From NCBI GenBank assembly GCA_028275705.1, contig JAPWUD010000008.1, forward strand, positions 1 to 59,466: 59,466 bases of DNA, in the 5' to 3' direction. The translations under genes were made by a program, and so were the position numbers. The notes under the pieces are model-generated. The model was not told where the DNA came from and did no database searches. It saw nothing but the letters and a program-made list of their open reading frames with translations. This DNA comes from Desulfurococcaceae archaeon (GTDB lineage Archaea; Thermoproteota; Thermoprotei_A; Sulfolobales; Desulfurococcaceae). The number at the start of each line of letters is the position of its first letter. Within the stretch, counting starts at the first letter, position 1. Below are positions 25,761-35,688 of this stretch, piece after piece.

Positions 25761-27239
25761 ATGGCGTGCAACATGAAGATACTTGAGACTATAAATAGTA
25801 AGCTCAAGCACAGACCGAGTAAGGAAAAAATCATTGAGAACGCGGTAAAGTGGGGTTTAGGGCCGAAAACCATGGAGATGCTAGAGAGAGCAGTTAATGT
25901 TGAGGGTTTAGGTGCAATGCCCTTCACAATGTATGATGCACCTCCAATAATTGAGAAAGCCCTTGAAGATGATGCAATAGTGTACGATGTAGATGGTAGA
26001 GAGTACATTGACACAATGGCAGGATTCGCAGTGAGCAATATTGGACACCACAGGCGTGAGATCCTAGAGGTTATAGTAGATCAGTTTTCAAAGATAGTTC
26101 AATACTCCGAAATGCTGAGCGAAGTGAGAATTAAGCTAGGAGAGAAGCTTGTATCCATAACACCAGGCTCCTTCCCTAAAAAAGTGTATTATGGTGTGAC
26201 AGGGACCGATGCCAATGAAATAGCTATTAAAATGGCTAGATCATACACGGGTAGGCCAATAATCATTACCCAGTGGGGAGACTACCATGGGAGAAGCATT
26301 GGAACAATACCATTTACAACGAGTTTCTCAACCTGGAGTCAAAACTACCCAATTATGGGGGCTGATTTAAACGTTGTTAGGATACCATTTCCATACTGCT
26401 ATAGATGCCCATGTAATCCCAAAGCAGATTCTTGCGATGAATGCGATGAGAGCTGCTTAGAGTTTGTTGACTACATGCTTAGCCACTCTTACTATGGACT
26501 TAGAGACCCATCAACTGGTGAAACAAACGTAGCCGGCTTCCTCGTAGAGCCTTATCAAAGTGCAGCAGGCTATATACTACCCGGGGATAAGTGGATTCCA
26601 GGCCTCTATAAATTATCAAGAGAGTACGATATACTCTACCTCGCAGACGAGATACAGACTGGTTGGGCTAGAACGGGTAAATTGTGGGCTGTTGAACACT
26701 ACCCGAGAGTAGAGCCAGATGTCATTATGATAAGCAAGTCCATCGCTAATGGACTACCATTCTCTGTGGTTGTCGGGAGAGCTGAAATAGTAGATAGCCT
26801 TGGGCCGGGAGCTCACACAACAACATTTGCAGGCTATATGCTAGGCTGCGCTGTCGCGCTAAAGACTATAGAGATCATTGAGAAGGAGAATTTAGCGAGT
26901 GTAGCCAGAGTTAAGGGTGAGAAGCTAATTAATGCCCTCAAAGACCTCATGGAGCATCACCCAGTAATTGGATATGTTGAAGGCCGGGGACTATATATAG
27001 GCATCGAGTTTGTCAAAGACAGGAAAACAAAGAAGCCCGCAACCGAGGAGACAAAATGGATGACTATGAGGCTCATGCAAAAAGGGGTATTAGTTAAGAG
27101 AGCTGGATACCTCGGCAATAGATTCGCACTGTCACCACCATTCACGATAAAAGAGGCTACAATGAATAGGCTCATAGAGGTATTCGACGAAGTTTTCAGC
27201 GAAGCGGAGGATAAGTTCAGTATTAAAGGGAAGGATTAG
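25761..27239 (+). CDS. Class III PLP aminotransferase, cysteine-rich insert
   Basis: A 492-residue fold-type I enzyme with DEIQTG (296-301) and Schiff-base lysine K326 in ISKSIANG. The insert CYRCPC...C..C...C (C213, C216, C218, C225, C228, C232) has six cysteines, two more than the paralogue at 9.25 kb, and could bind a metal. Members of this group are aminotransferases for GABA, ornithine or 2-aminoisobutyrate-like substrates, or amino acid racemases. Same direction as the kinase-regulator pair with a 74-bp gap, followed by a phosphoesterase 32 bp on. Confidence 0.83.
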   Translation: MACNMKILETINSKLKHRPSKEKIIENAVKWGLGPKTMEMLERAVNVEGLGAMPFTMYDAPPIIEKALEDDAIVYDVDGREYIDTMAGFAVSNIGHHRREILEVIVDQFSKIVQYSEMLSEVRIKLGEKLVSITPGSFPKKVYYGVTGTDANEIAIKMARSYTGRPIIITQWGDYHGRSIGTIPFTTSFSTWSQNYPIMGADLNVVRIPFPYCYRCPCNPKADSCDECDESCLEFVDYMLSHSYYGLRDPSTGETNVAGFLVEPYQSAAGYILPGDKWIPGLYKLSREYDILYLADEIQTGWARTGKLWAVEHYPRVEPDVIMISKSIANGLPFSVVVGRAEIVDSLGPGAHTTTFAGYMLGCAVALKTIEIIEKENLASVARVKGEKLINALKDLMEHHPVIGYVEGRGLYIGIEFVKDRKTKKPATEETKWMTMRLMQKGVLVKRAGYLGNRFALSPPFTIKEATMNRLIEVFDEVFSEAEDKFSIKGKD

Positions 27240-27271
27240 CATAATTACGCCTAGCTAAAAGATGATGAAAA

Positions 27272-28225
27272 ATGCCCATGTTAAAAATACTCTACGCCAG
27301 CGACTTCCATGGGTCAACAATAGTCTTCAGGAAGTTCATAAATGCTGGTTTAATGTATAAAGCTGACATCCTCATCTATGGTGGAGACATATCGGGTAAG
27401 GCCTTAGTACCCATAGTGGAGTCGGATGCGGGAACATATGTTTTCGAGGTGATGGGGAGGAGATACGAGGTAAAACCAAGCGAGATAAATACTCACCTCG
27501 AGAGAATAGAGAATATAGGATACTACCCACTCATCGTGAGGAAAGAGGAAAGGAGTAGACTCGAGGATAATGCATACCTAAGTACCGTGTTCAAGGAGTC
27601 TATGAAGGATAGATTGAGGAAGTGGATTGAATTTGCAAAGAATAAGTTAAAGAACACTAGTATAAAGCTATATCTTCAACTAGGCAATGATGACGACCAA
27701 GAACTTGAGAGCGTACTCCGTGAAGCAGAAGACGATAAAGTAGTTCATGCCGAGAACAAAGTATTAGAGCTCCCACTAGGCTACTATATGATTAGCAATG
27801 GCTACGCTAATATAACCCCATGGCACTGCCCCAGAGACTTTGATGAAGACTTCATATATGGAAAACTCGAGGAATTAATATCGAGAATTAGCAATACAAG
27901 CCGCTTAATACTCAACACTCATTGCCCCCCATACAATACAAACATAGACTTAGCACCTAAGTTGGATAGAGACTTAAAACCCATTATTACTGGTGGAGGT
28001 GTAGTCATGGAGCATGTTGGCTGCATATCAGTGAGGAGAGTTATCGAGAAACATCAACCGCTCGTAGGACTACACGGTCACATACATGAATCTAGAGGTA
28101 TTGATAAAATCGGTAGAACACTCGTCTTAAACCCCGGGAGTGACTACAACGTTGGTGTATTGAGAGCTGCTTTTGTTGTTCTTGAAAAAGACAAGGTTAA
28201 GTCGTATTTATTGATATCCGGCTAA
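27272..28225 (+). CDS. Calcineurin-like metallophosphoesterase
   Basis: A 317-residue protein with the five metal motifs of this superfamily in order: DFHG (about 11-14), GGDISG (38-43), GNDD (138-141), an HCPPYNT histidine and GHIHES near the C-terminus. The Asn-Asp pair in GNDD replaces GNHE. It likely hydrolyses a phosphate ester or diester. It sits 32 bp after the aminotransferase and 91 bp before the permease, so it may serve the same pathway. Confidence 0.85.
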   Translation: MPMLKILYASDFHGSTIVFRKFINAGLMYKADILIYGGDISGKALVPIVESDAGTYVFEVMGRRYEVKPSEINTHLERIENIGYYPLIVRKEERSRLEDNAYLSTVFKESMKDRLRKWIEFAKNKLKNTSIKLYLQLGNDDDQELESVLREAEDDKVVHAENKVLELPLGYYMISNGYANITPWHCPRDFDEDFIYGKLEELISRISNTSRLILNTHCPPYNTNIDLAPKLDRDLKPIITGGGVVMEHVGCISVRRVIEKHQPLVGLHGHIHESRGIDKIGRTLVLNPGSDYNVGVLRAAFVVLEKDKVKSYLLISG

Positions 28226-28316
28226 ACTTGAATTCTATTTTTCAACCTTTAATTAATCCCACTCTAGTGGTATTTATTAGATTACACGAGTTGCTCTATA
28301 TATAAAAGGTGTAGAT

Positions 28317-29888
28317 ATGTCTTCTAAAGAACTATACGTTAGAAAAACCTCTGGTTTAATAAGATCAATGGGAGCCTTCGACGCCATGAACCTCAATGTA
28401 TCAATGTGTAGTCCACCTCAAGGAGTCCTATGGGCTTGGACATATGGACCGGCAATGGTTATGACTGTTCACCTTGCACTATCGTACTTCCTAGGCATAT
28501 GGGTTATCCTCATTAGCGGCGCACTAATGTATGCACTATGGATGATTGCTATTCCAAGATCTGGAGGAGACTACGTTTGGTTTAGTAGAGCTGCCTCACC
28601 ATACCTAGGATTCGCAATAAACTGGTTCTTTACATTCGTGTTCCTCAATTGGTACGCTATGAATCTCCAAACAATGGGTCCGTATTGGCTATCACCAATA
28701 TTCTACTCACTTGGCTGGAGCGGGCTAGCTGACTGGGCGTCCTCATGGATTGGCAGCGTTATAATTGGCACATTATTCAACATAGCATTTGCAATACTCT
28801 TAATATATGGAATAACACTATACTCGAAGGTTTGGAAATACCTCTTCTTCATCGTACTAGCTGGTTCAATAATATACGCTGCAATACTATACCTAACACC
28901 ACATGAGGTATTTGTTGCAAGATTCAATGCAGTATCATCGTTGAAATATGATGAAGTTGTTGAAGTCGCGAAGCAATTCAACTGGGTTCCTGGGTGGACT
29001 ATTGGAGCTGTTTTACTGGGACTAGTATTTCCACTGCAAAACTACAATTGGGCAGGGTTCCCAGCGTATGTTGCAGGAGAGGTTAGGCGCGTGGAGAGAT
29101 CTGCATGGATTGGAATAGCTGGTGGATTAATAGTTATGGGTCTCTGGTATACCCTTCTAGGTGGAAGCATATATGCACTAGCTGGAAGGGACTTCCACCA
29201 CGCCTTAGCGTGGTTGTTTAATAATGCACCAGATAAGTATCCACTCCCACTACCACCATACCCGCAGACATATCTATGGATACTATACCCTGAACTAGTA
29301 TGGCTCCAAGTCATTATGGGAGTCCTGTGGTTTCTGTCAAATGTATATCTAACACCACCCAATCTACTAATATCTTCAAGAAACATGTTTGCATGGGCAT
29401 TCGACCGCATACTACCCACAAGGTTGACTAAGGTGAATGAGAAAGGGGCGCCAGTATATACTGTGATATTATGCGCAATTATTGGGGAGTTAGTGATGTT
29501 GTTTGTTGCAACTGCGACCTACCAAGTCATGATCATGAACACCTTCATAGTAATGATGATTGTCCTAGGAATTGCTGGATTAACAAGCTTCATATTCCCA
29601 TTTGCAAAGAAGCACATGTACGAAATGTTCCCAGACCAGGCTAAAATAGAAGTAGCTGGCATACCACTACTAAGCATAGCTGGTCTAGCAACAGCCATTG
29701 TAGCATTCTGGGGTGCATACTCAATGGCCTCAGCGCCAGCCCTTGGGGCTTTAAGCACAGTATCATTGATATTTAATATAGCTATACTACTGGCATCAAT
29801 CCCCGTATATATTGCAGCCTACTGGTATAATAAAGCCAAGCTGGGAATAGACTTGAGCTTATTATTTAAGGAAATACCACCAGGCTGA
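28317..29888 (+). CDS. APC-superfamily amino acid permease
   Basis: A 523-residue polytopic protein with about 12 membrane helices. RSGGDYVWFSRAASP is the conserved APC motif in helix 1-2, and a long extracellular loop between helices 7 and 8 is visible. Predicted to import an amino acid or polyamine by ion symport. A TATA-like CTATATATAAAAGG and GGTG precede the ATG closely. Its place after the aminotransferase suggests uptake of that enzyme's substrate, though specificity is not visible. Confidence 0.87.
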   Translation: MSSKELYVRKTSGLIRSMGAFDAMNLNVSMCSPPQGVLWAWTYGPAMVMTVHLALSYFLGIWVILISGALMYALWMIAIPRSGGDYVWFSRAASPYLGFAINWFFTFVFLNWYAMNLQTMGPYWLSPIFYSLGWSGLADWASSWIGSVIIGTLFNIAFAILLIYGITLYSKVWKYLFFIVLAGSIIYAAILYLTPHEVFVARFNAVSSLKYDEVVEVAKQFNWVPGWTIGAVLLGLVFPLQNYNWAGFPAYVAGEVRRVERSAWIGIAGGLIVMGLWYTLLGGSIYALAGRDFHHALAWLFNNAPDKYPLPLPPYPQTYLWILYPELVWLQVIMGVLWFLSNVYLTPPNLLISSRNMFAWAFDRILPTRLTKVNEKGAPVYTVILCAIIGELVMLFVATATYQVMIMNTFIVMMIVLGIAGLTSFIFPFAKKHMYEMFPDQAKIEVAGIPLLSIAGLATAIVAFWGAYSMASAPALGALSTVSLIFNIAILLASIPVYIAAYWYNKAKLGIDLSLLFKEIPPG

Positions 29889-29966
29889 ACCCGCCTTAAA
29901 GCCAAGTTTTTTATATTCTTTTTCACTCATTAATTTCTATTGATTTGTGAAGGACTAGGTGTAACT

Positions 29967-30782
29967 ATGCCAACCCTTAGAGACGAGTTCATGGTTAGAA
30001 AAGCAGTGGAGATCGTGGAGAAAGCAAGGGAGAGAAACTTGGTTTTAAGAATCATTGGAGCTATTGCAGTATACCTCCATATACTAGATAATCCAATTGC
30101 TCTAGGCTTCTACACTAGTCAATCGAGACTCGGCTTAGCAGACATATTCACGGATATAGATTTGATCGCTTATAGTAAGCAGAAAAAGCAGTTAATGAAG
30201 TTTTTCGAGGAAGAGCTAAAACTACAGTCTAACCCAAGGCTAAACATTATATTTGGCGGTAAGAGGCTATTCTACGAGGATCCATCCATGAGTGTGAAAA
30301 TAGATGTGTTCTTCGATAAACTAGAGTTCAGCCACGATGTGTTCTTCGGTAAAGAGCCTTCAAAAGGTAGACTAGAGCTAGACTACCCGACAATTACCCC
30401 AACCGATCTACTACTAGAAAAACTACAAATCCACAGCATTAACTACAAGGATATTATCGACATAATGGCAATACTCATAGCACACGACGTTACACTAGGA
30501 GAAGTTAAAAACACCATTGACGCAAACTACATTGCACAAATACTCAGCGACGACTGGGGTTTCTGGTACGATGCAGTCAGCAACTTAAATAAAGTAGTTG
30601 AGGTATCCATGGATCTAGCCTCTAAAGAAAAGATCACAGAAGAAGCCAAAAACATTGTCACTGAGAGAGTTAGTAAATTATTGAAGACAATAAATGAAAC
30701 ACCAAAAACAAAGAACTGGGAGAAGAGGGCAAAGATAGGTACTAGTAAGCCATGGTATAGAGAAGTAGAAGAAGTCCTGTAG
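29967..30782 (+). CDS. Nucleotidyltransferase-fold protein
   Basis: Predicted nucleotidyltransferase superfamily member of about 271 residues. FTDIDLIAY gives a candidate Asp pair of the catalytic site and KIDVFFD a third acidic cluster; the layout is reminiscent of AbiEii-like transferases without a visible partner antitoxin gene. ATG 29967 is chosen because AGGTG lies 6-7 bases upstream; a longer in-frame start at 29940 is less likely. The target is unknown. Confidence 0.55.
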   Translation: MPTLRDEFMVRKAVEIVEKARERNLVLRIIGAIAVYLHILDNPIALGFYTSQSRLGLADIFTDIDLIAYSKQKKQLMKFFEEELKLQSNPRLNIIFGGKRLFYEDPSMSVKIDVFFDKLEFSHDVFFGKEPSKGRLELDYPTITPTDLLLEKLQIHSINYKDIIDIMAILIAHDVTLGEVKNTIDANYIAQILSDDWGFWYDAVSNLNKVVEVSMDLASKEKITEEAKNIVTERVSKLLKTINETPKTKNWEKRAKIGTSKPWYREVEEVL

Positions 30783-30865
30783 AAATTGTATAGTAAAAAG
30801 CCTTGTAGAGCCTCTACTCAGTCGGAGAGCGCATTGAGATCATTGATGTAGAGCAATAAGCATTC

Positions 30866-31777
30866 TTATAGTCTAAGTATTTCCATAATCTTCTCTCCTA
30901 TTGCGGGTGCAATACTTACTTTGCTAATGGGGCTTAGAACACTATTTGTACCTACAAGGTCTCTTAGGTTGAGTCTTAGAAGTTTTGCATAGGCGTTTCC
31001 AATTAGCAAGGGGTGCACTGTGGTTACATATATTTCCCTAACTCCAAGACCCCTTAATGCATTAACAGCCTCAACTATTGTTCCACCAGTACTTATAATG
31101 TCGTCAACTATGATCACGTTTTCCCCCTGTACATTTAAACCCTCAGCTACTACAGCCACTTTCTCAGCCGTTATCCTGGTCTTTTTAAGAACCCCGTATT
31201 CGAGGCCACCAAGATCCTCCGCCATTATTTTAGCCCATTGCTCAGCTTCTTCATCAGGCCCTATAACCACGGTGTTTTCAACACTATAGTTCCTCTTAAT
31301 GTATTTAGCTAGCTCCCTCACTCCTGTTATATTGTGGAAGTTTGCGCCGAATAAGCTACTAGGATCTGTTATTCTATGGAGATGCATATCTACTGTAACC
31401 AAGTGATCTAGCCTCATGGACTTGAATAACTTAGCAATAGTTTGCACACTAATAGCCTCACCGGGGTTAAACCTAGAGTCCTGCCTTGCGTAACTCATGT
31501 ATGGAATTACAGCAATGAGCCTTGCAGCACCGAGATCTCTGAGTGCGTCGAGTGTTAGTAGTGTTTCAATGAGTGACTCATTTGGAGATCTCTGAAGTGA
31601 GTTAATATAGACGACGTCTCTACCGCTTACATCACCCAAGATCCTCACATAAGTTTCTCCATCTGGAAACTTCTTAATCTCTACAGATACGAGCTCCAAT
31701 CCCATTAACTGTGAAAGCTCTATCGCCAAGTGCTCTCCATTAGATCCACCTATAACTAAGGGCTTCAAGCCAAACAC
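30866..31777 (-). CDS. prs: Ribose-phosphate pyrophosphokinase (PRPP synthetase)
   Basis: A 303-residue two-domain PRTase-like fold. It shows the N-terminal RRPP-type region FPDGETYVRI, the catalytic stretch HLHRI within VDMHLHRITDP, and the PRPP loop VIIVDDIISTGGT. It makes PRPP from ribose 5-phosphate and ATP for nucleotide synthesis. The start codon is GTG. Its product is the probable effector of the PRTase-type regulator at 24.9 kb. Confidence 0.95.
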   Translation of the reverse strand: MFGLKPLVIGGSNGEHLAIELSQLMGLELVSVEIKKFPDGETYVRILGDVSGRDVVYINSLQRSPNESLIETLLTLDALRDLGAARLIAVIPYMSYARQDSRFNPGEAISVQTIAKLFKSMRLDHLVTVDMHLHRITDPSSLFGANFHNITGVRELAKYIKRNYSVENTVVIGPDEEAEQWAKIMAEDLGGLEYGVLKKTRITAEKVAVVAEGLNVQGENVIIVDDIISTGGTIVEAVNALRGLGVREIYVTTVHPLLIGNAYAKLLRLNLRDLVGTNSVLSPISKVSIAPAIGEKIMEILRL

Positions 31778-31965
31778 CCTTCATAAAATGGACGTATCCA
31801 AGAATCTAATATATACTCGAATGCCCCACTAACACTATCCCTGGAAATCTATTAATCAAGAAATTGCAATTAGCACGAACAAGCTCTAGACACCTATGTA
31901 ACCACTTACACTGTGTTTTTAATACTGTATAGGGTAATTAAATTATAGTTGAGCCAGGTGTTATC

Positions 31966-32928
31966 GTGGCGAAGTGCATTATCCTAGCTCATGGAGATGG
32001 AGATGGAGTTTGCTCTGCAGCACTTCTATTGAGTTACCTATTGGATAAGTGCGATTCATCAGTGTACTTTACACACCCAGTAGGCATCCTAGGGGATTTA
32101 AAAGAGTTTACGCCACGTGGCTCTAGTGTATTCATCGCAGACATAGCTATTGACGAGATCCACGCTGAGCAATTGATCCGCTTACTCGAGGAGTATGCGA
32201 GAGAGGGAGGCGTCACCTACATAGATCACCACCCACTACCCGAGGGTTTTAAGCCACCGAGTGGTGTTGAATTCGTACATGATACATGTTGCTCAGCATC
32301 AGAGCTCACTTATAGGTACCTACATGAAAAGGGGCTTAGTAGTGACTATGCGAGAATAGCACTATACGGTGCAATAAGCGACTACCTTGATGAGACCCAA
32401 TGGGTTAAAGATGAGTTGTGGAGGTGGGATAAGAGAATGGTTTTCCTAGAGGCGGGAATTATATCGCAGGGTCTTGAAGGCTCTAGAAGAGACCACGTCT
32501 TCAAGAGGGCAGTTGTAGAGCACTTAGCTAAAAACAATCTCCCAAGTCAAATGCAGGAGCTAGTCTCGAGGAGTATTAAGCAAGCCGAGATGGATGAAAA
32601 ACTCAGGTTATGGGTTAGAGATAACCTAAGAATTAATGGACAAGTAGCGTATGTTCTAAACCCACCTGGTAGTGTTGGTAGAGCGGCTAACTACGCGAGG
32701 ATCTATAGTGGAGTGAGAGTTGGTGTTGCGGGGGAGGAGAGAGGTGAGTTATACATAATGAGCCTTAGAAGTGGTAGAGAGTGTGATTTAAATCAAACAC
32801 TGAGGAAGATTAGTAGAAGCCTCAATATACATGGTGGTGGACACCCATTTGCCGCGGGAGCTCGAGTACCCAAGTCTCTACTATCAGTATTTATAGATGA
32901 GTTAAATAAAGAACTTATTTGCCAGTAA
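31966..32928 (+). CDS. DHH-family phosphoesterase
   Basis: A 320-residue member with an N-terminal HGDGDGVCSAAL motif (the DHH-family DxD) and YIDHHPLP as the DHH motif III, plus a C-terminal DHHA1-type GGGHPFAAGAR. Family members hydrolyse oligoribonucleotides, cyclic dinucleotides or single-stranded DNA ends. Start is GTG. The amidohydrolase follows after 21 bp on the same strand. Confidence 0.88.
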   Translation: MAKCIILAHGDGDGVCSAALLLSYLLDKCDSSVYFTHPVGILGDLKEFTPRGSSVFIADIAIDEIHAEQLIRLLEEYAREGGVTYIDHHPLPEGFKPPSGVEFVHDTCCSASELTYRYLHEKGLSSDYARIALYGAISDYLDETQWVKDELWRWDKRMVFLEAGIISQGLEGSRRDHVFKRAVVEHLAKNNLPSQMQELVSRSIKQAEMDEKLRLWVRDNLRINGQVAYVLNPPGSVGRAANYARIYSGVRVGVAGEERGELYIMSLRSGRECDLNQTLRKISRSLNIHGGGHPFAAGARVPKSLLSVFIDELNKELICQ

Positions 32929-32949
32929 GTACGATTGTTGGTGGTTTAA

Positions 32950-34527
32950 TTGGAGGTTAAAGCATTCATTAATGGAAAGATCTACTCTTCATTTAAACCA
33001 TTGCGAGTAGAGAGCGGCTTTGTTGTATATAGAGACAGAGTCATCTACTCCGGCTCCTCGGAGAAAGCAGTAGAGATCGCGAGAGCCCTCAATGGCTTAA
33101 TCATAGACCTGGGAGGTAGAGTAGCAATGCCTGGATTCATAGACTCGCACCTCCACATCGACACACTTGGAATAGCACTAAATACACTGGATTTAAGGGG
33201 TGTGGGGAGCATTCGAGAACTAAAGGATAAACTCAAAGCATACTCATCTAAGTCTAGGTTTAAGTGGATCATGGGTCATGGATGGGATCATGAGTTATTC
33301 GAGGAGAAGCGTTGGCCTAATAGATGGGATCTAGATGAGGTTGTACCAGATAAACCAGTGCTCTTAACAAGGATATGCCTACACGCAGGTGTTGTTAATA
33401 CACGTGGATTGAAGGAGTCGAGAGTAATCGAGGAGAATATACCGGGTGTTCAAAGAGATGAAAGAGGCGAGCCCACTGGTGTTTTATTCGAGGCTGCATT
33501 AAAACACACTAGGGAGAAGATAAAAGCCGAGCTCTCCACTAGTGACTACGTAGATTTAATTAAAACAGCACAAGAACACCTGGTTTCACAGGGAGTAACC
33601 ACAGTAGGTGTTGCTGGCTGTAGTCTAAAAGTACTGAAGGCTCTCATGACTCTATGGGCTAGGGGAGAGTTGAAAATTAGGTTTAGAATATACCTCTACC
33701 CACGTGATGGTGAAGTAGATGTATTAGAGCTACTTGGGAGGATCGGTGTTAAGAAGGGGTTTGGAGATGAATACCTGAGGATCATGGGTGTTAAGTTGTT
33801 TGCAGATGGCTCTCTTGGCTCAAGAACCGCTTGGTTAACTAAACCATATAGTGATGATCCATCAACATGTGGAGAGCCATCCATGGATCCAGAGGAGTTG
33901 GGGAAGACTATTAAGAGAGCCCACGATCTAGGAGTACAGGTGGCAGTACACGCAATTGGTGATAGAGCTCTCGACACCATACTAGAGGCTTATAGTATTG
34001 TTAGAGTGGATAAAATGAGGCATAGAGTGGAGCATGCATCAGTTGTTAGAGATGATCAATTGGAGTTACTGAAGGAGATTAAGCCAGCTATATCTCTCCA
34101 ACCACACTTCATAATCACCGATTGGTGGGCTAAGAACAGGCTTGGCGTGGAGAGAATTAAGTGGCTATACCGCTTCAAAACGCTATTAGAATCAGGGTTG
34201 ACCATAAGCTTCTCCACAGATGCCCCAGTAGAGCCTACTAACCCCTGGGAGACAATATACGCTGCTGTAACGCGTGGTAAGTATGATGGAGTTCCATACT
34301 ATGAAGACACTAAAGGTGAGTCTTTAGGAGTAGTTGATGCACTACACGCGTATACCATGGGCTCAGCCTCGGTAATGTGGAGTGAGGGAGAGCTGGGTAC
34401 TCTAGAGCCTGGTAAACTAGCTGACTTCATTGTTGTCGATGTAGACCCATTAACTATTCCAGAGGGTGATTTACGGAGAGTGAGGGTTTTAGAAACCTAT
34501 GTGGGAGGAGTGAGGGTTTATCCATGA
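32950..34527 (+). CDS. YtcJ-like metal-dependent amidohydrolase
   Basis: A 525-residue TIM-barrel hydrolase. The metal ligands are in FIDSHLHID, the bridging region in VAVHAIGDRALD, HRVEHAS, and FSTDAPVEP holds the catalytic Asp. The C-terminal GTLEPGKLADFIVVD closes the beta sandwich. Known members cleave imides, formamides or N-acyl groups; substrate unknown here. The TTG start has GGTGG upstream and it is probably co-transcribed with the DHH gene. Confidence 0.86.
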   Translation: MEVKAFINGKIYSSFKPLRVESGFVVYRDRVIYSGSSEKAVEIARALNGLIIDLGGRVAMPGFIDSHLHIDTLGIALNTLDLRGVGSIRELKDKLKAYSSKSRFKWIMGHGWDHELFEEKRWPNRWDLDEVVPDKPVLLTRICLHAGVVNTRGLKESRVIEENIPGVQRDERGEPTGVLFEAALKHTREKIKAELSTSDYVDLIKTAQEHLVSQGVTTVGVAGCSLKVLKALMTLWARGELKIRFRIYLYPRDGEVDVLELLGRIGVKKGFGDEYLRIMGVKLFADGSLGSRTAWLTKPYSDDPSTCGEPSMDPEELGKTIKRAHDLGVQVAVHAIGDRALDTILEAYSIVRVDKMRHRVEHASVVRDDQLELLKEIKPAISLQPHFIITDWWAKNRLGVERIKWLYRFKTLLESGLTISFSTDAPVEPTNPWETIYAAVTRGKYDGVPYYEDTKGESLGVVDALHAYTMGSASVMWSEGELGTLEPGKLADFIVVDVDPLTIPEGDLRRVRVLETYVGGVRVYP

Positions 34528-34531
34528 AAAA

Positions 34532-35566
34532 CTACACTGGGCAATATGAGAATTTATAGTGGTATGGGCAGTGCGCGCAGTTCGGGCTATTACCCCAGCA
34601 GTCTATATCAGAGCTTATTGTGTAGCTACACCAATTTACTAATTCACAATCTATACAAGAGGGCATGTAGTTGAAGTAGAGTTTGAAGTACATCCCCATG
34701 TTCCTCCTCCAAATATCACTTAGTTTTTCCCTAAGTGCATCTCCAATAATGTGCTCTCTAATTTCCCTCCTTACACCACGTATTTTAGTCACCCAGTTAT
34801 AAGCCAGGTACATACATGGCGTTACTTTGCCATCACTCCTCACAAATAATGCTTTATTAGCTATAAATGGGCATAGTCTAGACGTATAGGAGGATAGATT
34901 AGGAGACCATATTCTAATAGGCATATTTATAGCTCTAATAGCGATTTTCTCGAGTTGTTCTTTGAGTTCTCTAATACAGTCTTCATCTTCACAACTAATA
35001 CCCTCCAACCCACCAAGGTATGGAATGTATAGGCTTAAGTATATTTCAATTATATTAGCCTCAACGGCGTAATCGAGGAGCTTCTGGATGTTGCCTAAAT
35101 TTAGCTTAGTAATAGTAAATATTGTCTTCACTATGGGCTTTCTACTATCTAGCTTCTTCTTGACTTCAAATAATATCTCTAATCCTTTAGACACCACTGA
35201 GAGATCTCCCAGTCTCCTTATTTTTTCATATAGATCAAGGTCTACGGCATCAATACTCACGTATAATTCATCTAAACCCATCTTTACGAGGTCGGGGGCT
35301 ATCTCCCGTAGTCTTACCCCATTAGTGTTCAATACTGTTGTTAGCCCCCTGGATTTAGCGTAGCTAAGCATGTCTAGAATAGACCTATTTACTGTGGGTT
35401 CACCCCATCCGGTGAAAACAACGCGTTTAACACCAGATTCGACTGCATTATCCACTATTTTCTTATACTCCTCGAATTCCATATCTATGTATCTAAAACC
35501 CCGAGCTCCATATCTAAAACAGTGGATACACTGGAGATTACACCTGGTCGATACCTCTAAAACCAT
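34532..35566 (-). CDS. Radical SAM/SPASM protein, likely tungsten-enzyme maturase
   Basis: A 344-residue radical SAM enzyme. C9-x3-C13-x2-C16 (CNLQCIHC) binds the [4Fe-4S] cluster and VVFTGWGEPTVN is the GGE-type SAM motif. The C-terminus carries a SPASM-like run of cysteines (CIDCELVNWC, CWGNSPNCAHC). It lies 122 bp after the AOR gene on the same strand; Pyrococcus aor is likewise next to a radical SAM gene (cmo), and a radical SAM maturase family is known for tungsten oxidoreductases. Role in cofactor or enzyme maturation is inferred from context. Confidence 0.75.
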   Translation of the reverse strand: MVLEVSTRCNLQCIHCFRYGARGFRYIDMEFEEYKKIVDNAVESGVKRVVFTGWGEPTVNRSILDMLSYAKSRGLTTVLNTNGVRLREIAPDLVKMGLDELYVSIDAVDLDLYEKIRRLGDLSVVSKGLEILFEVKKKLDSRKPIVKTIFTITKLNLGNIQKLLDYAVEANIIEIYLSLYIPYLGGLEGISCEDEDCIRELKEQLEKIAIRAINMPIRIWSPNLSSYTSRLCPFIANKALFVRSDGKVTPCMYLAYNWVTKIRGVRREIREHIIGDALREKLSDIWRRNMGMYFKLYFNYMPSCIDCELVNWCSYTISSDIDCWGNSPNCAHCPYHYKFSYCPV

Positions 35567-35688
35567 TTCCCTTGGAGTAAAGCTAGTATTAGGAGTTATT
35601 ATCCAATCGCCTAATCTAAGCTCCGTAATACCCCACCAATTAATTAATAGAGAGGATGAGAAAGAGTGGTAAAAAAGAGAGTTCTGGG

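Noticed and set aside
29967-30782. AbiE-type toxin-antitoxin pair
   Set aside because: Only the nucleotidyltransferase-like protein is present; no AbiEi-type partner gene lies next to it.
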